64,000 nt of DNA from Roseisolibacter agri (GTDB lineage Bacteria > Gemmatimonadota > Gemmatimonadetes > Gemmatimonadales > Gemmatimonadaceae), in assembly GCF_030159095.1 (NCBI RefSeq), contig NZ_BRXS01000003.1, positions 1 through 64,000 of the forward strand, written 5' to 3'. The position numbers were made by a program, and so were the translations under genes. This document shows, piece after piece, positions 42,168 through 50,435 of the stretch. The notes beneath the pieces were generated by a model. That model was not told the origin of the DNA and searched no databases. It saw nothing but the letters and a program-made list of their open reading frames with translations. How positions within the stretch are numbered: the stretch's first letter is position 1; every line of letters begins with the position of its first letter.

Positions 42168-44027
42168 TCAGGCGCGGTCGGGCGCGGTGTTGGTTGCGCG
42201 ACGGGGGCGGCCGCGGGGCCGGCCGAGGGTGACGGCCGCGGGGTCCGGCTGCTCGGCTGCGACCTCAGCGCGCGACAGGAAGTCGATCCACGCGTCGATG
42301 CCGGCGAGCGTGCCGCGGAGTTGGGCCACGAAGTGCGGGCTCTGCTCGTTGGCCTCTGGCGACGTGAGGAAGGCTACCACGTCGTCGCGCAGCTCCCGAA
42401 TCTCGTGGAGGTACGCGGGGCCGCCGACGTAGCTGTCGCATCCGAAGCAGCTCACGACGGGGTTCTTGTCGCACTCCGTGTTGCTGCACTTGCCGATGTT
42501 GCCGATCACCTTGAGCGCGCGCCCGCGCTGCAGGCGCGGGACGGCCCCGGGGATCACCGGGAGGTCGCGCGGCTCGGCAGGGTCCTCCACTTGCCCGGTC
42601 AGCATCGTCGCCACGAGCGGCGCGACGGCCTTCCCGGCCGCGCGCTCCATGACCATCGCGTCCGCGCCGCGCGCGGCCGAGTAGTGCTCGCGGGCGGTGT
42701 GTACGGACTCGTGACCCAGCAGGCGCTGCAGCTCGCGGTCGCTCGCCCCGAGTTCCTGGTGCACGCGCGCGACGCCGTGCCGGAAGCGGTAGTTGTCCAG
42801 GACCAACGGCGTCGGGTTGCCGTCTCGGTCGAGCACGCGGTCCGTCGTCACCGACTCGGCCCGGACGAAGCGGGCGAGCAGGCGCCCGAGCTGATCCGAG
42901 CCGCCCTGCAGCCAGTAGAGCAGGGGCGCGTCCTCCCCCGTCGGTGGGCGCAGGCCCCCGGTCCCCCCTTGCCGCTTCGGCGTCACGTACGTGGGCTCGA
43001 GCACCTGCTCGATCATCTGCCCCAGCGCCTCGGGCAGCAGGTAGCGCGGGTCGTCGCGCCGGTGCCCGCGCGCGCGGTCGTCGGACCGGCGCGCGTCGCG
43101 CGTGCGCGGACTACGCCCGACCTTCGCCTGCGGCTTGTAGAGATGGTACGCCTTCCGGGGCGCCTGGCCCGGCGTCGTCGACGGCAGGATGTCGGGCAGG
43201 AAGTGCCCCCGGCGGAGGCGCCGCAGCTCGATGTCGCGGCCGAGCGTCACGATCAGGAGCCACACGACGATGCGGTCGACCACGTCCGCACGGGTGCCGG
43301 CCTCGCACTTCTGCCGCAGCGCGTCGATCTCGCGGAGGGTCAGGGGGCCGTAGACGGGGTCCGGCGACGCGGCCCGGGAGGCGCCCCGGCCCTTCTTCGT
43401 GGTGCGACCCTCCCACCAGTGGGCTAGGTCGGGCGACGCGCCGGCGATGGGGGTGCCGTCCGGCCACGTGGCCATGAGGCAGTACCACTGCCGGAGCGCG
43501 TTCACCGTGTTGAGCTGGCCCGGTCGGCCGGAGAGGCGGGCCGTCTGCTCGAGGCTCTCCACGAGGTCCTCGGCCAGGTGCTCCCACTGGAAGGGAACGC
43601 CGTCGGCCGGCCGGAGCACCGGGTTCGCCAAGAGGTGCTGCAGCAGTAGCCGGCCCGCGGAGTAGATCCGGCCGTGGACGTCGGCCGCACTCACCCGGGG
43701 CGACCAGCGGGCGGCGACGAGCTTGAGGCTGTGTACCACCCGCTCGCTCAGCACGTGTCGGCCGAAGCCGTCCCGCGCGCGCAGCAGGTCCCAGTTCACC
43801 GACTGCCGCTCGGCGCTCTCGCGCACCCGCCGCGCAGTCCACCGCTCGCCGGTGATGGTCCAGTGCCCGTTCTCGTCCTCGACGTCGTAGCTCCCGCAGC
43901 GGATCAGCGCCGGGAGGGCGGGCAGATCGGAAAGGTCGTCAGGCGCGCGCGCGGGCGCCGCCGCGGGCCCGAGTCCGGGCACCGGCTGGTGATGCAGGAC
44001 GTCGTTCGGAGAGAGCGTGAGCGCCAT
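42168..44027 (-). CDS. Tyrosine recombinase, TnpB-like
   Basis: A 619-aa site-specific recombinase close in size to TnpB of Tn554 (630 aa). The catalytic motifs are Arg in VTLGRDIELRRLRR, the box YRFRHGVARVHQ, LLGHESVHTAREHYS with the final Tyr as nucleophile. A C-terminal Cys cluster, GKCSNTECDKN...SCFGCDSYVGG, resembles that of the 1181-aa protein and probably binds zinc. It starts six bases after the stop of the first recombinase and ends two bases before the next start, so the three genes are one operon. Confidence 0.87.
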   Translation of the reverse strand: MALTLSPNDVLHHQPVPGLGPAAAPARAPDDLSDLPALPALIRCGSYDVEDENGHWTITGERWTARRVRESAERQSVNWDLLRARDGFGRHVLSERVVHSLKLVAARWSPRVSAADVHGRIYSAGRLLLQHLLANPVLRPADGVPFQWEHLAEDLVESLEQTARLSGRPGQLNTVNALRQWYCLMATWPDGTPIAGASPDLAHWWEGRTTKKGRGASRAASPDPVYGPLTLREIDALRQKCEAGTRADVVDRIVVWLLIVTLGRDIELRRLRRGHFLPDILPSTTPGQAPRKAYHLYKPQAKVGRSPRTRDARRSDDRARGHRRDDPRYLLPEALGQMIEQVLEPTYVTPKRQGGTGGLRPPTGEDAPLLYWLQGGSDQLGRLLARFVRAESVTTDRVLDRDGNPTPLVLDNYRFRHGVARVHQELGASDRELQRLLGHESVHTAREHYSAARGADAMVMERAAGKAVAPLVATMLTGQVEDPAEPRDLPVIPGAVPRLQRGRALKVIGNIGKCSNTECDKNPVVSCFGCDSYVGGPAYLHEIRELRDDVVAFLTSPEANEQSPHFVAQLRGTLAGIDAWIDFLSRAEVAAEQPDPAAVTLGRPRGRPRRATNTAPDRA

Positions 44028-44033
44028 TCGCCG

Positions 44034-45500
44034 CTACCGGTTGGTGGAGAGAGCCATCAGCCGTTCGGCCGCCGCGCGCTGCCCCAGTTCCTCCATCGCT
44101 TTCTCGGCGTAGTGCTTGGGCATCTTGTCGTCGGCCCAGCCGCCGTAGAGTTGGAGCAGGTGGACCACGCCGTCGAAGCCGTGCTCCCCGTAGTGCGCGA
44201 GGGCGAAGTGCGTCGCCCAGGTGTGCCGCAGCACGTGCGGGTGCAGCCCTGTCAGCCGGGTCCGGAGCTCCTCCAGCACGCGGTCGGTCACCTTGACCGC
44301 GGTTGCCGTCCCGCCGGTCCGGATCGTGACGACGCCCGCGCCGGCCGCGATCTCGCGCTCGGCGGCGTGCCACGCGAGTTCGCCGATGCGCGTGATGGTC
44401 TGACCGAAGCGCGCACCCGATATGGGCTCGAAGGGCGACGGCGCCTCGGCGGGTCGGGCGCTCGGCCGCTTCACCTCGGAGGGGTGGCGCAGGAAGAGCC
44501 GCGTCTCCGCGTCGGCAGGGCCGCAGCGCCCCCCCTCGGTGCCGCCGTGCGTCAGGTACTGCCGCACCACGTCGTACCGCTCCGGGTCCAGGGCCGGGAC
44601 CCTCACGATGCGCGGGGTCTTGCGACTGAGCCCCTTATCGACCTTCACCTCGCGCCGGCGCGCCACGCGGATGTTGCGGAGCGGGTCGTCGTCGTCCGGC
44701 AGATCGTCGAGTCGCAGCAGCAGCAGCTCCGCGCGGCGGAGACCGTAGTTGATCGCCACCTCGAACATGGCCCAGTTGCGCAGCCTGGTCTCCGGCACGA
44801 AGACGTCCGCGTAGTGCCACCGTCCGAACTCGTCGGCCCCTAGCGCTCGCCGCACGAAGTGGATGTCGAGCAGCGTGAGGGGGTCGGGCGTCAGCGACTC
44901 GGGGATCGGGCGCTCGGCGGCCCACTCGCGGAACAGCCGCTGGACTCGCCAGACGATTCGCACGTGCTCGTCGTCGTCGATGGCCTGGGTCGCGCCGGCG
45001 TTGTCCGCGCGCAGCGCCCAGTCGAGGAAGTGGAGCACCGACGTGAGCCGGCGGTGGTACGTCGTCGCCGGCACCTCGCCGGCTCGGTCGACGACCGGGG
45101 CCTCGCCCAGCGCGCCCCGCTCCTCAGGCACAGCGCCGACGACGGGCGTGCCCTGCTGGCTGTCCGCTTCCTCCGGAGCGTTGCGCAGGAAGCGGTTGAT
45201 CTGCTTCAGCTCATGGTTCGTCGGCGCGCGCCCGCGCGCGAGCCAGTCGTCCAAGAACCCCACGGTCCGCTCCTGCGCCGCCCAGTTGTAGAGGGCGCAC
45301 ACGCCGCGGACGTCGTTCGCCAGGGAGCCGGGCCGGAGGCGGGGCCGCTGGCTGAGCACGTACCGGAGCGCGAGGGGGGCAGGTAGCCACGTGCGGCTGT
45401 TGCGGATGACCGGCAAGCGCTCGCCGTGGTCGAGCCTCACCATCTCCACCTCCCACATCCCGTCGGGAGAGGGCTGCATGGCCGGCAGGAAGAGCGACAT
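44034..45500 (-). CDS. Tyrosine recombinase, TnpA-like
   Basis: A 488-aa recombinase, first gene of the operon. Catalytic motifs: Arg in NYGLRRAELLLLRL, the HxxR box HVLRHTWATHFAL, the second His/Trp position YGGWADDKMPKHYAEKAM with the Tyr nucleophile in HYAEK. A SAM-like N-terminal domain is suggested by VRGVCALYNWAAQERTVGFLDDW (part). Start ATG 45500 is chosen over the GTG at 45542 because it leaves room for a promoter in the terminal 108 bases. It matches TnpA of Tn554 in order, but is longer (361 aa there). Confidence 0.87.
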   Translation of the reverse strand: MSLFLPAMQPSPDGMWEVEMVRLDHGERLPVIRNSRTWLPAPLALRYVLSQRPRLRPGSLANDVRGVCALYNWAAQERTVGFLDDWLARGRAPTNHELKQINRFLRNAPEEADSQQGTPVVGAVPEERGALGEAPVVDRAGEVPATTYHRRLTSVLHFLDWALRADNAGATQAIDDDEHVRIVWRVQRLFREWAAERPIPESLTPDPLTLLDIHFVRRALGADEFGRWHYADVFVPETRLRNWAMFEVAINYGLRRAELLLLRLDDLPDDDDPLRNIRVARRREVKVDKGLSRKTPRIVRVPALDPERYDVVRQYLTHGGTEGGRCGPADAETRLFLRHPSEVKRPSARPAEAPSPFEPISGARFGQTITRIGELAWHAAEREIAAGAGVVTIRTGGTATAVKVTDRVLEELRTRLTGLHPHVLRHTWATHFALAHYGEHGFDGVVHLLQLYGGWADDKMPKHYAEKAMEELGQRAAAERLMALSTNR

Positions 45501-45578
45501 GGACGTACCCGGTCGAGGTGGAGGGTCGGTCGCGCACCACAAGGTACACGGTCAATCTACCCCTGTCACATTGTTAGA

Positions 45579-45584
45579 GGTAAA
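45579..45584 (-). repeat. Subterminal GGTAAA (inverse TTTACC), right end of element
   Basis: This is the mirror of the left-end TTTACC copies, 24 nt from the right end. On the minus strand it reads TCGCGCCTTTACCTC, comparable to TCGCGGCGTTTACCTT at the left end. TTTACC and TAGATT further in are separated by 19 bases and could double as a weak promoter for the recombinase operon. Confidence 0.55.
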
Positions 45585-45608
45585 GGCGCGAAAAAGGTCT
45601 TGCAGATA

Positions 45609-46031
45609 CTCCATCACGTCGATCTCGCCGTGCGCCGGCCACGCGCCCTCGCCGAGCAGCCAGAACGCCGGCCAGAGCCCGGCGCCGGTGGGCAGCTTCA
45701 TGCGCGCGGCGATCGTCCCGTAGCGGAACGTCGTGCGGCCGTGCAGGCGCGCCGACACGAACTCCACCGCGCGCCCGGCGGTGTCGCGATGCGCGCGCGC
45801 CCGCGCCTGGAGCACGAGCATGCCGTCGCGGACGTACGCCGTCGCGGTGTCGTCCACGTACGCCTGCAGCTCCGCGTTGTAGACCGGGCCGGTGTAGACG
45901 ATCCACTTGGCGCGGTCGATCGAGAGGCCGGAAAACTCGTCGCCGAAGACCAGCGTGGAGCCGGCCGGCGGCGTGTGACAGCCGGTGACGAGGGCTGCGA
46001 TCACGGCGACGCGGACGAGGGCTGTGCACAT
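45609..46031 (-). pseudogene. GH16 glycoside hydrolase lipoprotein, N-terminal fragment (split)
   Basis: It starts at 46031 with a lipoprotein signal ending ALVTGC. The GH16 body has LVFGDEFSGLSIDRAKW, GTIAARMKLPTGAGLWPAFWLL and the active-site motif GEIDVME (Glu136, Asp138, Glu141). Frame and homology end at Glu141. The element then adds 18 foreign codons (YLQDLFRAF...) before a stop at 45552. The remaining 130 residues are at 28171-28566. The fragment ends right after the acid/base Glu, so the gene is inactive. The target was probably a secreted beta-glucanase or laminarinase. Confidence 0.92.
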
Positions 46032-46197
46032 GGCGGAAGACGGTACGGCGGAGGACGGAACGGCGGAAGACGGTGGGGCGTGAGACGAAACGGCGGACCC
46101 TTCGAGCTTGGAGCTCAGAGCCGAAGGGTCCGCCTTCCCGTTTCACGCGTTATCGTCCTCCGCTTCATCGTCCTCCGCCCCATCGTCCTCCGCTTGC
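46032..46197. repeat. Long palindromic repeat, family P copy 1
   Basis: The whole gap between the GH16 gene and the GH9 gene is an imperfect palindrome of ~165 bp. The central stem is GGCGGACCCTTCG (46092-46104) with CGAAGGGTCCGCC (46122-46134). The outer arms are runs of ACGGCGGARGACGG on the left and TCGTCCTCCGC on the right. Copies 2 and 3 at 48.9 and 50.3 kb share centre and arms. Confidence 0.8.
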
Positions 46198-48858
46198 ATG
46201 CGCCCACGCCTCGCCACGCTCGCTGTCCTGGCCCTGTCGCCCGCGCTGGCGGACGCGCAGGCGCCGCGCTCCCTCATGCCCATCGACTTCGTCGAGTCGG
46301 CGGAGTTCGGGTGGCTGCGCAAGCCGGTGCTCGCGAGCCGCGTCCTCGACGACATGACGCGACCCGACACGTGGAAGGTCACCGGCACCGCGAAGGCAAC
46401 CTTCCCCACGGAGCCGCGGCTGGGCGACATGCGCGTGCTGCGCGTGGACATGCAGCTGTTCGAGGGCACGCCCGCACCCAACCGCGCGCGCCTCCCGGCC
46501 GTCAACATCCAGCGCGCCGTCCCGAACGAGGACTGGAGCGGCTACAACCGGATCTCGCTCTGGGTGCGTCCCGACTTCAGGGGCGTCCCCGTGCTGCCGC
46601 TGCAGATCGCCCTGCGCAACGACGGCGCCGAGAAGGTGCCGGAGCGCTATGGCCGCGAGGGGACGCACTACGTCACGCTGACGCGCGACGGCTGGCAGCA
46701 GATCGTCTGGGAGATCGAGCCGCTGGCGCGCGACCGCGTGACCCGCCTCGAGATCGGCTACTTCGTCAACAAGATGCTCGCCGACCCCGGCGACCGCGTC
46801 GCGTTCGAGCTGGGGCGGCTGGAGCTGCAGAAGGTCGCGCCCGACCACCACACCGGGTGGAGCGTCGCGCCGGGGCGGCTGGCGTTCAGCCACAGCGGCT
46901 ACCAGACCGGCGCCTCCAAGACGGCCGTCGCCAGCGGGCTCGCGGCGACCGACTTCCAGCTGCTGCGCGTGGACGATGCCGCCCTCGGTCAGACGGTGCT
47001 GCGCGCGCCGCTGCAGGCGGTGCGCGCGCGCAACGGCGAGTTCCAGCTGCTCGACTTCTCGTCCGTCGAGACGCCGGGGCGCTACGTGCTGCAGGCGGGC
47101 GACGTCGTCTCGCGCCCGTTCGACATCGGCGGCGACGTGTGGAAGACGAGCCTCTGGAAGACGCTCAACTTCTTCTACGGCAATCGCTGCGGCGACCACA
47201 TCCCGGGTGTGCACGGCATCGACCATCTCGACTGGCTCGCGGCGCACGGCGACCAGCGCCTCACGATGAGCGGCGGCTGGCACGACGCGGGCGACCTGTC
47301 GCAGGGCGTCATCAACACCGGCGAGAGCACGTACGCGATGTTCGCGCTGGCCGAGCGGCTGGCGGCGCGCGGCGATGATCCCGCGCTCGTGGAGCGGCTG
47401 CTCGAGGAGGCGCGCTGGGGCCTCGACTGGGTGCTGCGCGTGCGCTTCGCCGGCGGCTACCGCATCGGGTTCGGGAGCCACAACTACTGGTCGAACAACG
47501 TCGTCGGCGACGCGGACGACAAGGTGGTGGAGGCGAAGAACAACCCGAACGCCAACTACATCGCCTCGGCCGCCGGCGCGATCGCGGCGCGCGTGCTGAA
47601 GGACCGCGACCCGGCGCTCGCCGCGCGCAGCCTGCGCATCGCGGAGGACGACTGGGAGCACGCGATCGTGGGCGTCGAGGGCCCGTCGACGTGGCACACG
47701 CCCGCGTTCGCGGCCAGCCGCATGGAGCTCGCCGGCATCGGGATCACCGCGTCGGTGGAGCTGTTCCGCGCCACGGGGAAGGCGCGCTACCGCGACAAGG
47801 CCGTCGAGCTGGCGCGCGTGGTCACGGGGTCGCAGCAGGTCGCGCGCGTCGGCCGCGACTTCCCGCTCGCGGGCTTCTGGTACACGGGCCCCGACCGCGA
47901 CACGCTCTTCCACCAGTTCCACCGCGCCGCCGACCAGGCGCCGGTCGTCGCGCTCGCGCAGCTGGTCGAGGCGTTCCCGGACCACCCGGAGTGGATGCGC
48001 TGGTACGCCGCGATCGCGCGCCACGCCGAGTTCCAGAAGCGCGCCGCGACGACGACCGCACCGTACGGCGTGCTCCCGGCGTACGTCTACCGCGTCGCCG
48101 ACAGCGCGCACGTGCCCGCCTCGGGCGACCGCTACATGGCGACGCCCGACCAGTACGCGGCGCAGGCGCGCGCCGGCCTGCCGATGGGCGACGGCTGGTA
48201 CCTGCGCGCCTTCCCGGTGTGGTTCCAGCGGCGCGGCAACTACGGCGTGCTGCTGTCGCAGGCGAAGGCGCTGTCGGCGGCGTCGCGGTTGCGCGGCGAC
48301 AGCGCGGGGCTCGACCTCGCGCAGCGGCAGGCGCAGTGGGTCGTGGGCCGCAACCCGTTCGCGCAGAGCACGATGTACGGCGAGGGCCACGACTGGGCGC
48401 AGCAGTACAGCGTCTCGTCGGCGGACTTCGTGGGCTCGCTGCCGGTGGGGATGCAGAGCCGCGGCGTCACCGACCTGCCCTACTGGCCGTCGCAGAACAT
48501 GTACGTGTACAAGGAGGTGTGGGTGCACCCGTCGGCGCGGTGGCTCTGGCTGATGGCCGACCTGCTGCCCGGCGCGCCCGCGACTTCGACGGACTCGACG
48601 CCCACACCCGTCGCCACCGCTGCCGCGAACGGCGACGTGACGATCCGCTGGACCCTCGCGACGGAGGGCACGCACCGCGTCGCACTGCGCACCGACAACC
48701 TCACCGTCGATCGTCCCACGCGCACGGTCACCGTGCAGGCGGGGCGACCGGTGACCGTCGAGTGGAAGGGGCGCGTGCGTGATGGGAGCGCGTCGTGGAC
48801 GGCGGTCGTGGTGCCGGACGGCGACGCGTCACGTCGACGAGAGGTGGTCGCGCCGTAA
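46198..48858 (+). CDS. Glycoside hydrolase family 9 enzyme
   Basis: An 886-aa exported protein (signal ends ALADAQ). An N-terminal carbohydrate-binding-like beta region (about 30-220: YNRISLWVRPDFRG) and a CelD_N-like immunoglobulin domain (220-310) precede the (alpha/alpha)6 GH9 domain. The nucleophile-water site is GGWHDAGD with both Asp, GRNPFAQSTMYGEGHDW matches the conserved GRNP loop, and YKEVWVHPSARWLWL supplies the general-acid Glu. The C-terminal ~90 aa form a beta-sandwich. It cleaves beta-1,4-glucans or related glycans. ATG 46198 follows the repeat directly. GH16 and GH9 together suggest glucan degradation. Confidence 0.85.
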   Translation: MRPRLATLAVLALSPALADAQAPRSLMPIDFVESAEFGWLRKPVLASRVLDDMTRPDTWKVTGTAKATFPTEPRLGDMRVLRVDMQLFEGTPAPNRARLPAVNIQRAVPNEDWSGYNRISLWVRPDFRGVPVLPLQIALRNDGAEKVPERYGREGTHYVTLTRDGWQQIVWEIEPLARDRVTRLEIGYFVNKMLADPGDRVAFELGRLELQKVAPDHHTGWSVAPGRLAFSHSGYQTGASKTAVASGLAATDFQLLRVDDAALGQTVLRAPLQAVRARNGEFQLLDFSSVETPGRYVLQAGDVVSRPFDIGGDVWKTSLWKTLNFFYGNRCGDHIPGVHGIDHLDWLAAHGDQRLTMSGGWHDAGDLSQGVINTGESTYAMFALAERLAARGDDPALVERLLEEARWGLDWVLRVRFAGGYRIGFGSHNYWSNNVVGDADDKVVEAKNNPNANYIASAAGAIAARVLKDRDPALAARSLRIAEDDWEHAIVGVEGPSTWHTPAFAASRMELAGIGITASVELFRATGKARYRDKAVELARVVTGSQQVARVGRDFPLAGFWYTGPDRDTLFHQFHRAADQAPVVALAQLVEAFPDHPEWMRWYAAIARHAEFQKRAATTTAPYGVLPAYVYRVADSAHVPASGDRYMATPDQYAAQARAGLPMGDGWYLRAFPVWFQRRGNYGVLLSQAKALSAASRLRGDSAGLDLAQRQAQWVVGRNPFAQSTMYGEGHDWAQQYSVSSADFVGSLPVGMQSRGVTDLPYWPSQNMYVYKEVWVHPSARWLWLMADLLPGAPATSTDSTPTPVATAAANGDVTIRWTLATEGTHRVALRTDNLTVDRPTRTVTVQAGRPVTVEWKGRVRDGSASWTAVVVPDGDASRRREVVAP

Positions 48859-49028
48859 AGCGGAGGACGGAACGGCGGAGGACGGCGAAGCGGGAGACGA
48901 AACGGCGTGAAACGATGAGGCGGACCTTTCGGCTTGAAGCGTCAAGCTCGAAGGGTCCGCCTTTCCGTTTCACGCTCCACCGTTCTTCGCTTCATCGTTC
49001 TCCGCCGTTCCGTCCTCCGCCCTTCGCT
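48859..49028. repeat. Long palindromic repeat, family P copy 2
   Basis: It fills the convergent gap between GH9 and the YdjM-like gene. The central arms GGCGGACCTTTCG and CGAAGGGTCCGCC enclose an inner stem CTTGA-AGCG-TCAAG. Outer arms: GCGGAGGACGGAACGGCGG on the left, CCGCCGTTCCGTCCTCCGC on the right, which are exact reverse complements over 19 bases. It may terminate both genes. Confidence 0.8.
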
Positions 49029-50261
49029 TCACAGCACGTCCTGTCGCGGCGGCACCCACGACGGCACCGCCCTCGGATTCGGGCAGCGCGCGGGTGCCGC
49101 CGCCGCATACACCTCCGCAAAGCTCGCGTCGCCGTTCCCGAAGCGCAGGTCCGAGAGACGCACCGCGCCGTCGGGCAGGCGGCGCCACGCGGGCACGCGC
49201 ACGAAGCGCAGCGCCGCCGCCACCTCGCAGTTCGCGCGTGCCAGCGCCCCCAGCTCGGCTCGCGGTGCGCTCCACTCGATGCCCCAGCGCACCGCGTCCG
49301 TCGCGGCGCGCGATGACGGCACCATGCCGGCGCCGCCGTCCGCGTCGGGCGGCGGACACGCGCGCACCGTGCGCAGCGCCGGGAACGGCGCCACCGACGC
49401 CTCGGTGACCCGATAGGTCTCCGCCTGCGTCTCGACCACCAGCGCGCGGAAGCAGAGCGGGTTCGACACCGTCGGCGTGAGCGCCACGTCGCGCAGCGCG
49501 TCCGCGCCCGCGATCGCCGCCACCGCCGCGCGCACCTGCCCGCGCGCCGCGCGCGACGCGACGAACGAGCCGGCCTCGAACGCGAGCCACGCCGTGAGCG
49601 CGATCGCGAGGCGCCGCGCGGGCGGCGCGGCGAACGTCACCGCCAGCGAGACGGCCGCGCCGAGCGTGAGCGCGAGCGCCAGCCCGCGGCTCACCTGCCC
49701 GAACGACCATGCCAGCGCCAGGATCCCCACCAGCGCGGCGCCCAGCAGCACGCGCGCGACGGGGCTGCGCACGATCGCGATCAGCGCGGGCACCGCGATG
49801 ATCCACAGCCAGGGCTCCACGATGAACACCGCGTCGCCGTAGAACCAGCGGTCGTCCACCGGCCAGAACGGGTGCACGCCGTAGCTGTTCGTGTAGTCGA
49901 GCGCGAGGTGCGACAGCGTCCCCGCCAGCGCGAGCCCCAGCAACCCGCGTCGCTCGGCCACCGGACGCGCGCCGTGGCGTCGCAGGCGCGCGACGCCCCA
50001 CAGCAGCAGCCCCGCCAGCAGCGCGAAGACGACGGTGTGCGTGTGCCCGCGGTGATGCAGGAGGTACCCCAGCTTGCCCATGCCGAGCACTGGCCCCGCG
50101 TACAGCAGGTCGGCGTCGGGGAGCTCCGCGGCCACCACGCCGAGGATCATCGCCGCACGGCCGTACCCTGGCGTGGCCGGCCGACCGGTGCGCCGCTCGA
50201 CGATCGCGACGGTCGCGGCGGCGAGCAGGCTGCCGGCGAGGGCGTGGGTGACATTGTCCAA
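49029..50261 (-). CDS. YdjM-like membrane-bound metal-dependent hydrolase
   Basis: A 410-aa membrane protein of the YdjM (DUF457) family. It has an N-terminal MDNVTHALAGSLLAA with the conserved His, ELPDADLLY, the HHRGHTHTVVFALL metal-type His cluster and LSHLALDYTNSYGVHPFWP. About six to seven membrane helices are followed by a ~200-aa periplasmic-like C-terminus without clear motif. The function of the family is uncertain; it is called LexA-regulated in E. coli. It is bounded on both sides by family P palindromes. Confidence 0.82.
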   Translation of the reverse strand: MDNVTHALAGSLLAAATVAIVERRTGRPATPGYGRAAMILGVVAAELPDADLLYAGPVLGMGKLGYLLHHRGHTHTVVFALLAGLLLWGVARLRRHGARPVAERRGLLGLALAGTLSHLALDYTNSYGVHPFWPVDDRWFYGDAVFIVEPWLWIIAVPALIAIVRSPVARVLLGAALVGILALAWSFGQVSRGLALALTLGAAVSLAVTFAAPPARRLAIALTAWLAFEAGSFVASRAARGQVRAAVAAIAGADALRDVALTPTVSNPLCFRALVVETQAETYRVTEASVAPFPALRTVRACPPPDADGGAGMVPSSRAATDAVRWGIEWSAPRAELGALARANCEVAAALRFVRVPAWRRLPDGAVRLSDLRFGNGDASFAEVYAAAAPARCPNPRAVPSWVPPRQDVL

Positions 50262-50435
50262 GATCGGTGGGGCGGAGGACGATACGGCGGAGGACCTTAC
50301 GGCGGAGAACGATAAGGCGCGATACCGAACAAGCGGACCTTCGCCTACCGCTTCAAGCTCGAAGCGTCCGCTTCACCGTTTCACGCCGTTCCGCCCTCCG
50401 CCGCATCGTCCTCCGCCGTATCGTCCTCCGCTTGA
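50262..50435. repeat. Long palindromic repeat, family P copy 3
   Basis: It fills the gap between the YdjM-like gene and the DsbA-like gene, both minus strand. The central arms are AAGCGGACCTTCG (50331-50343) and CGAAGCGTCCGCTT (50359-50372). Outer arms: GGCGGAGGACGATACGGCGG on the left, CCGCCGTATCGTCCTCCG on the right. More diverged at the centre than copies 1 and 2. Confidence 0.78.

Larger units (their letters stand above)
28567..45608. mobile_element. ~17.0-kb tyrosine-recombinase transposon carrying mercury resistance
   Basis: The element splits a GH16 gene, and the flanks rejoin in frame without loss of a base, which defines the ends to within about 3 bp (CTC on both sides). It contains merR-A-T-P-E, a membrane protein and a DUF5990 protein on the plus strand. 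On the minus strand are a P63C protein, an HTH-like protein, a RecD2-type helicase, a coiled-coil TnpC-like protein and three tyrosine recombinases. TTTACC lies 25 nt inside the left end and its inverse (GGTAAA) 24 nt inside the right end. No transposase of DDE type and no phage structural or conjugation gene is present. The plan matches Tn554-like and recombinase-in-trio elements. Confidence 0.9.

Noticed and set aside
28567-45608. Prophage or conjugative element
   Set aside because: No capsid, tail, terminase, relaxase or type IV secretion gene is present; only recombinases, helicase, accessory genes and mer cargo.
46032-50435. CRISPR-like spaced repeats
   Set aside because: The repeated units are arms of palindromes without regular unique spacers, and no cas gene is near.
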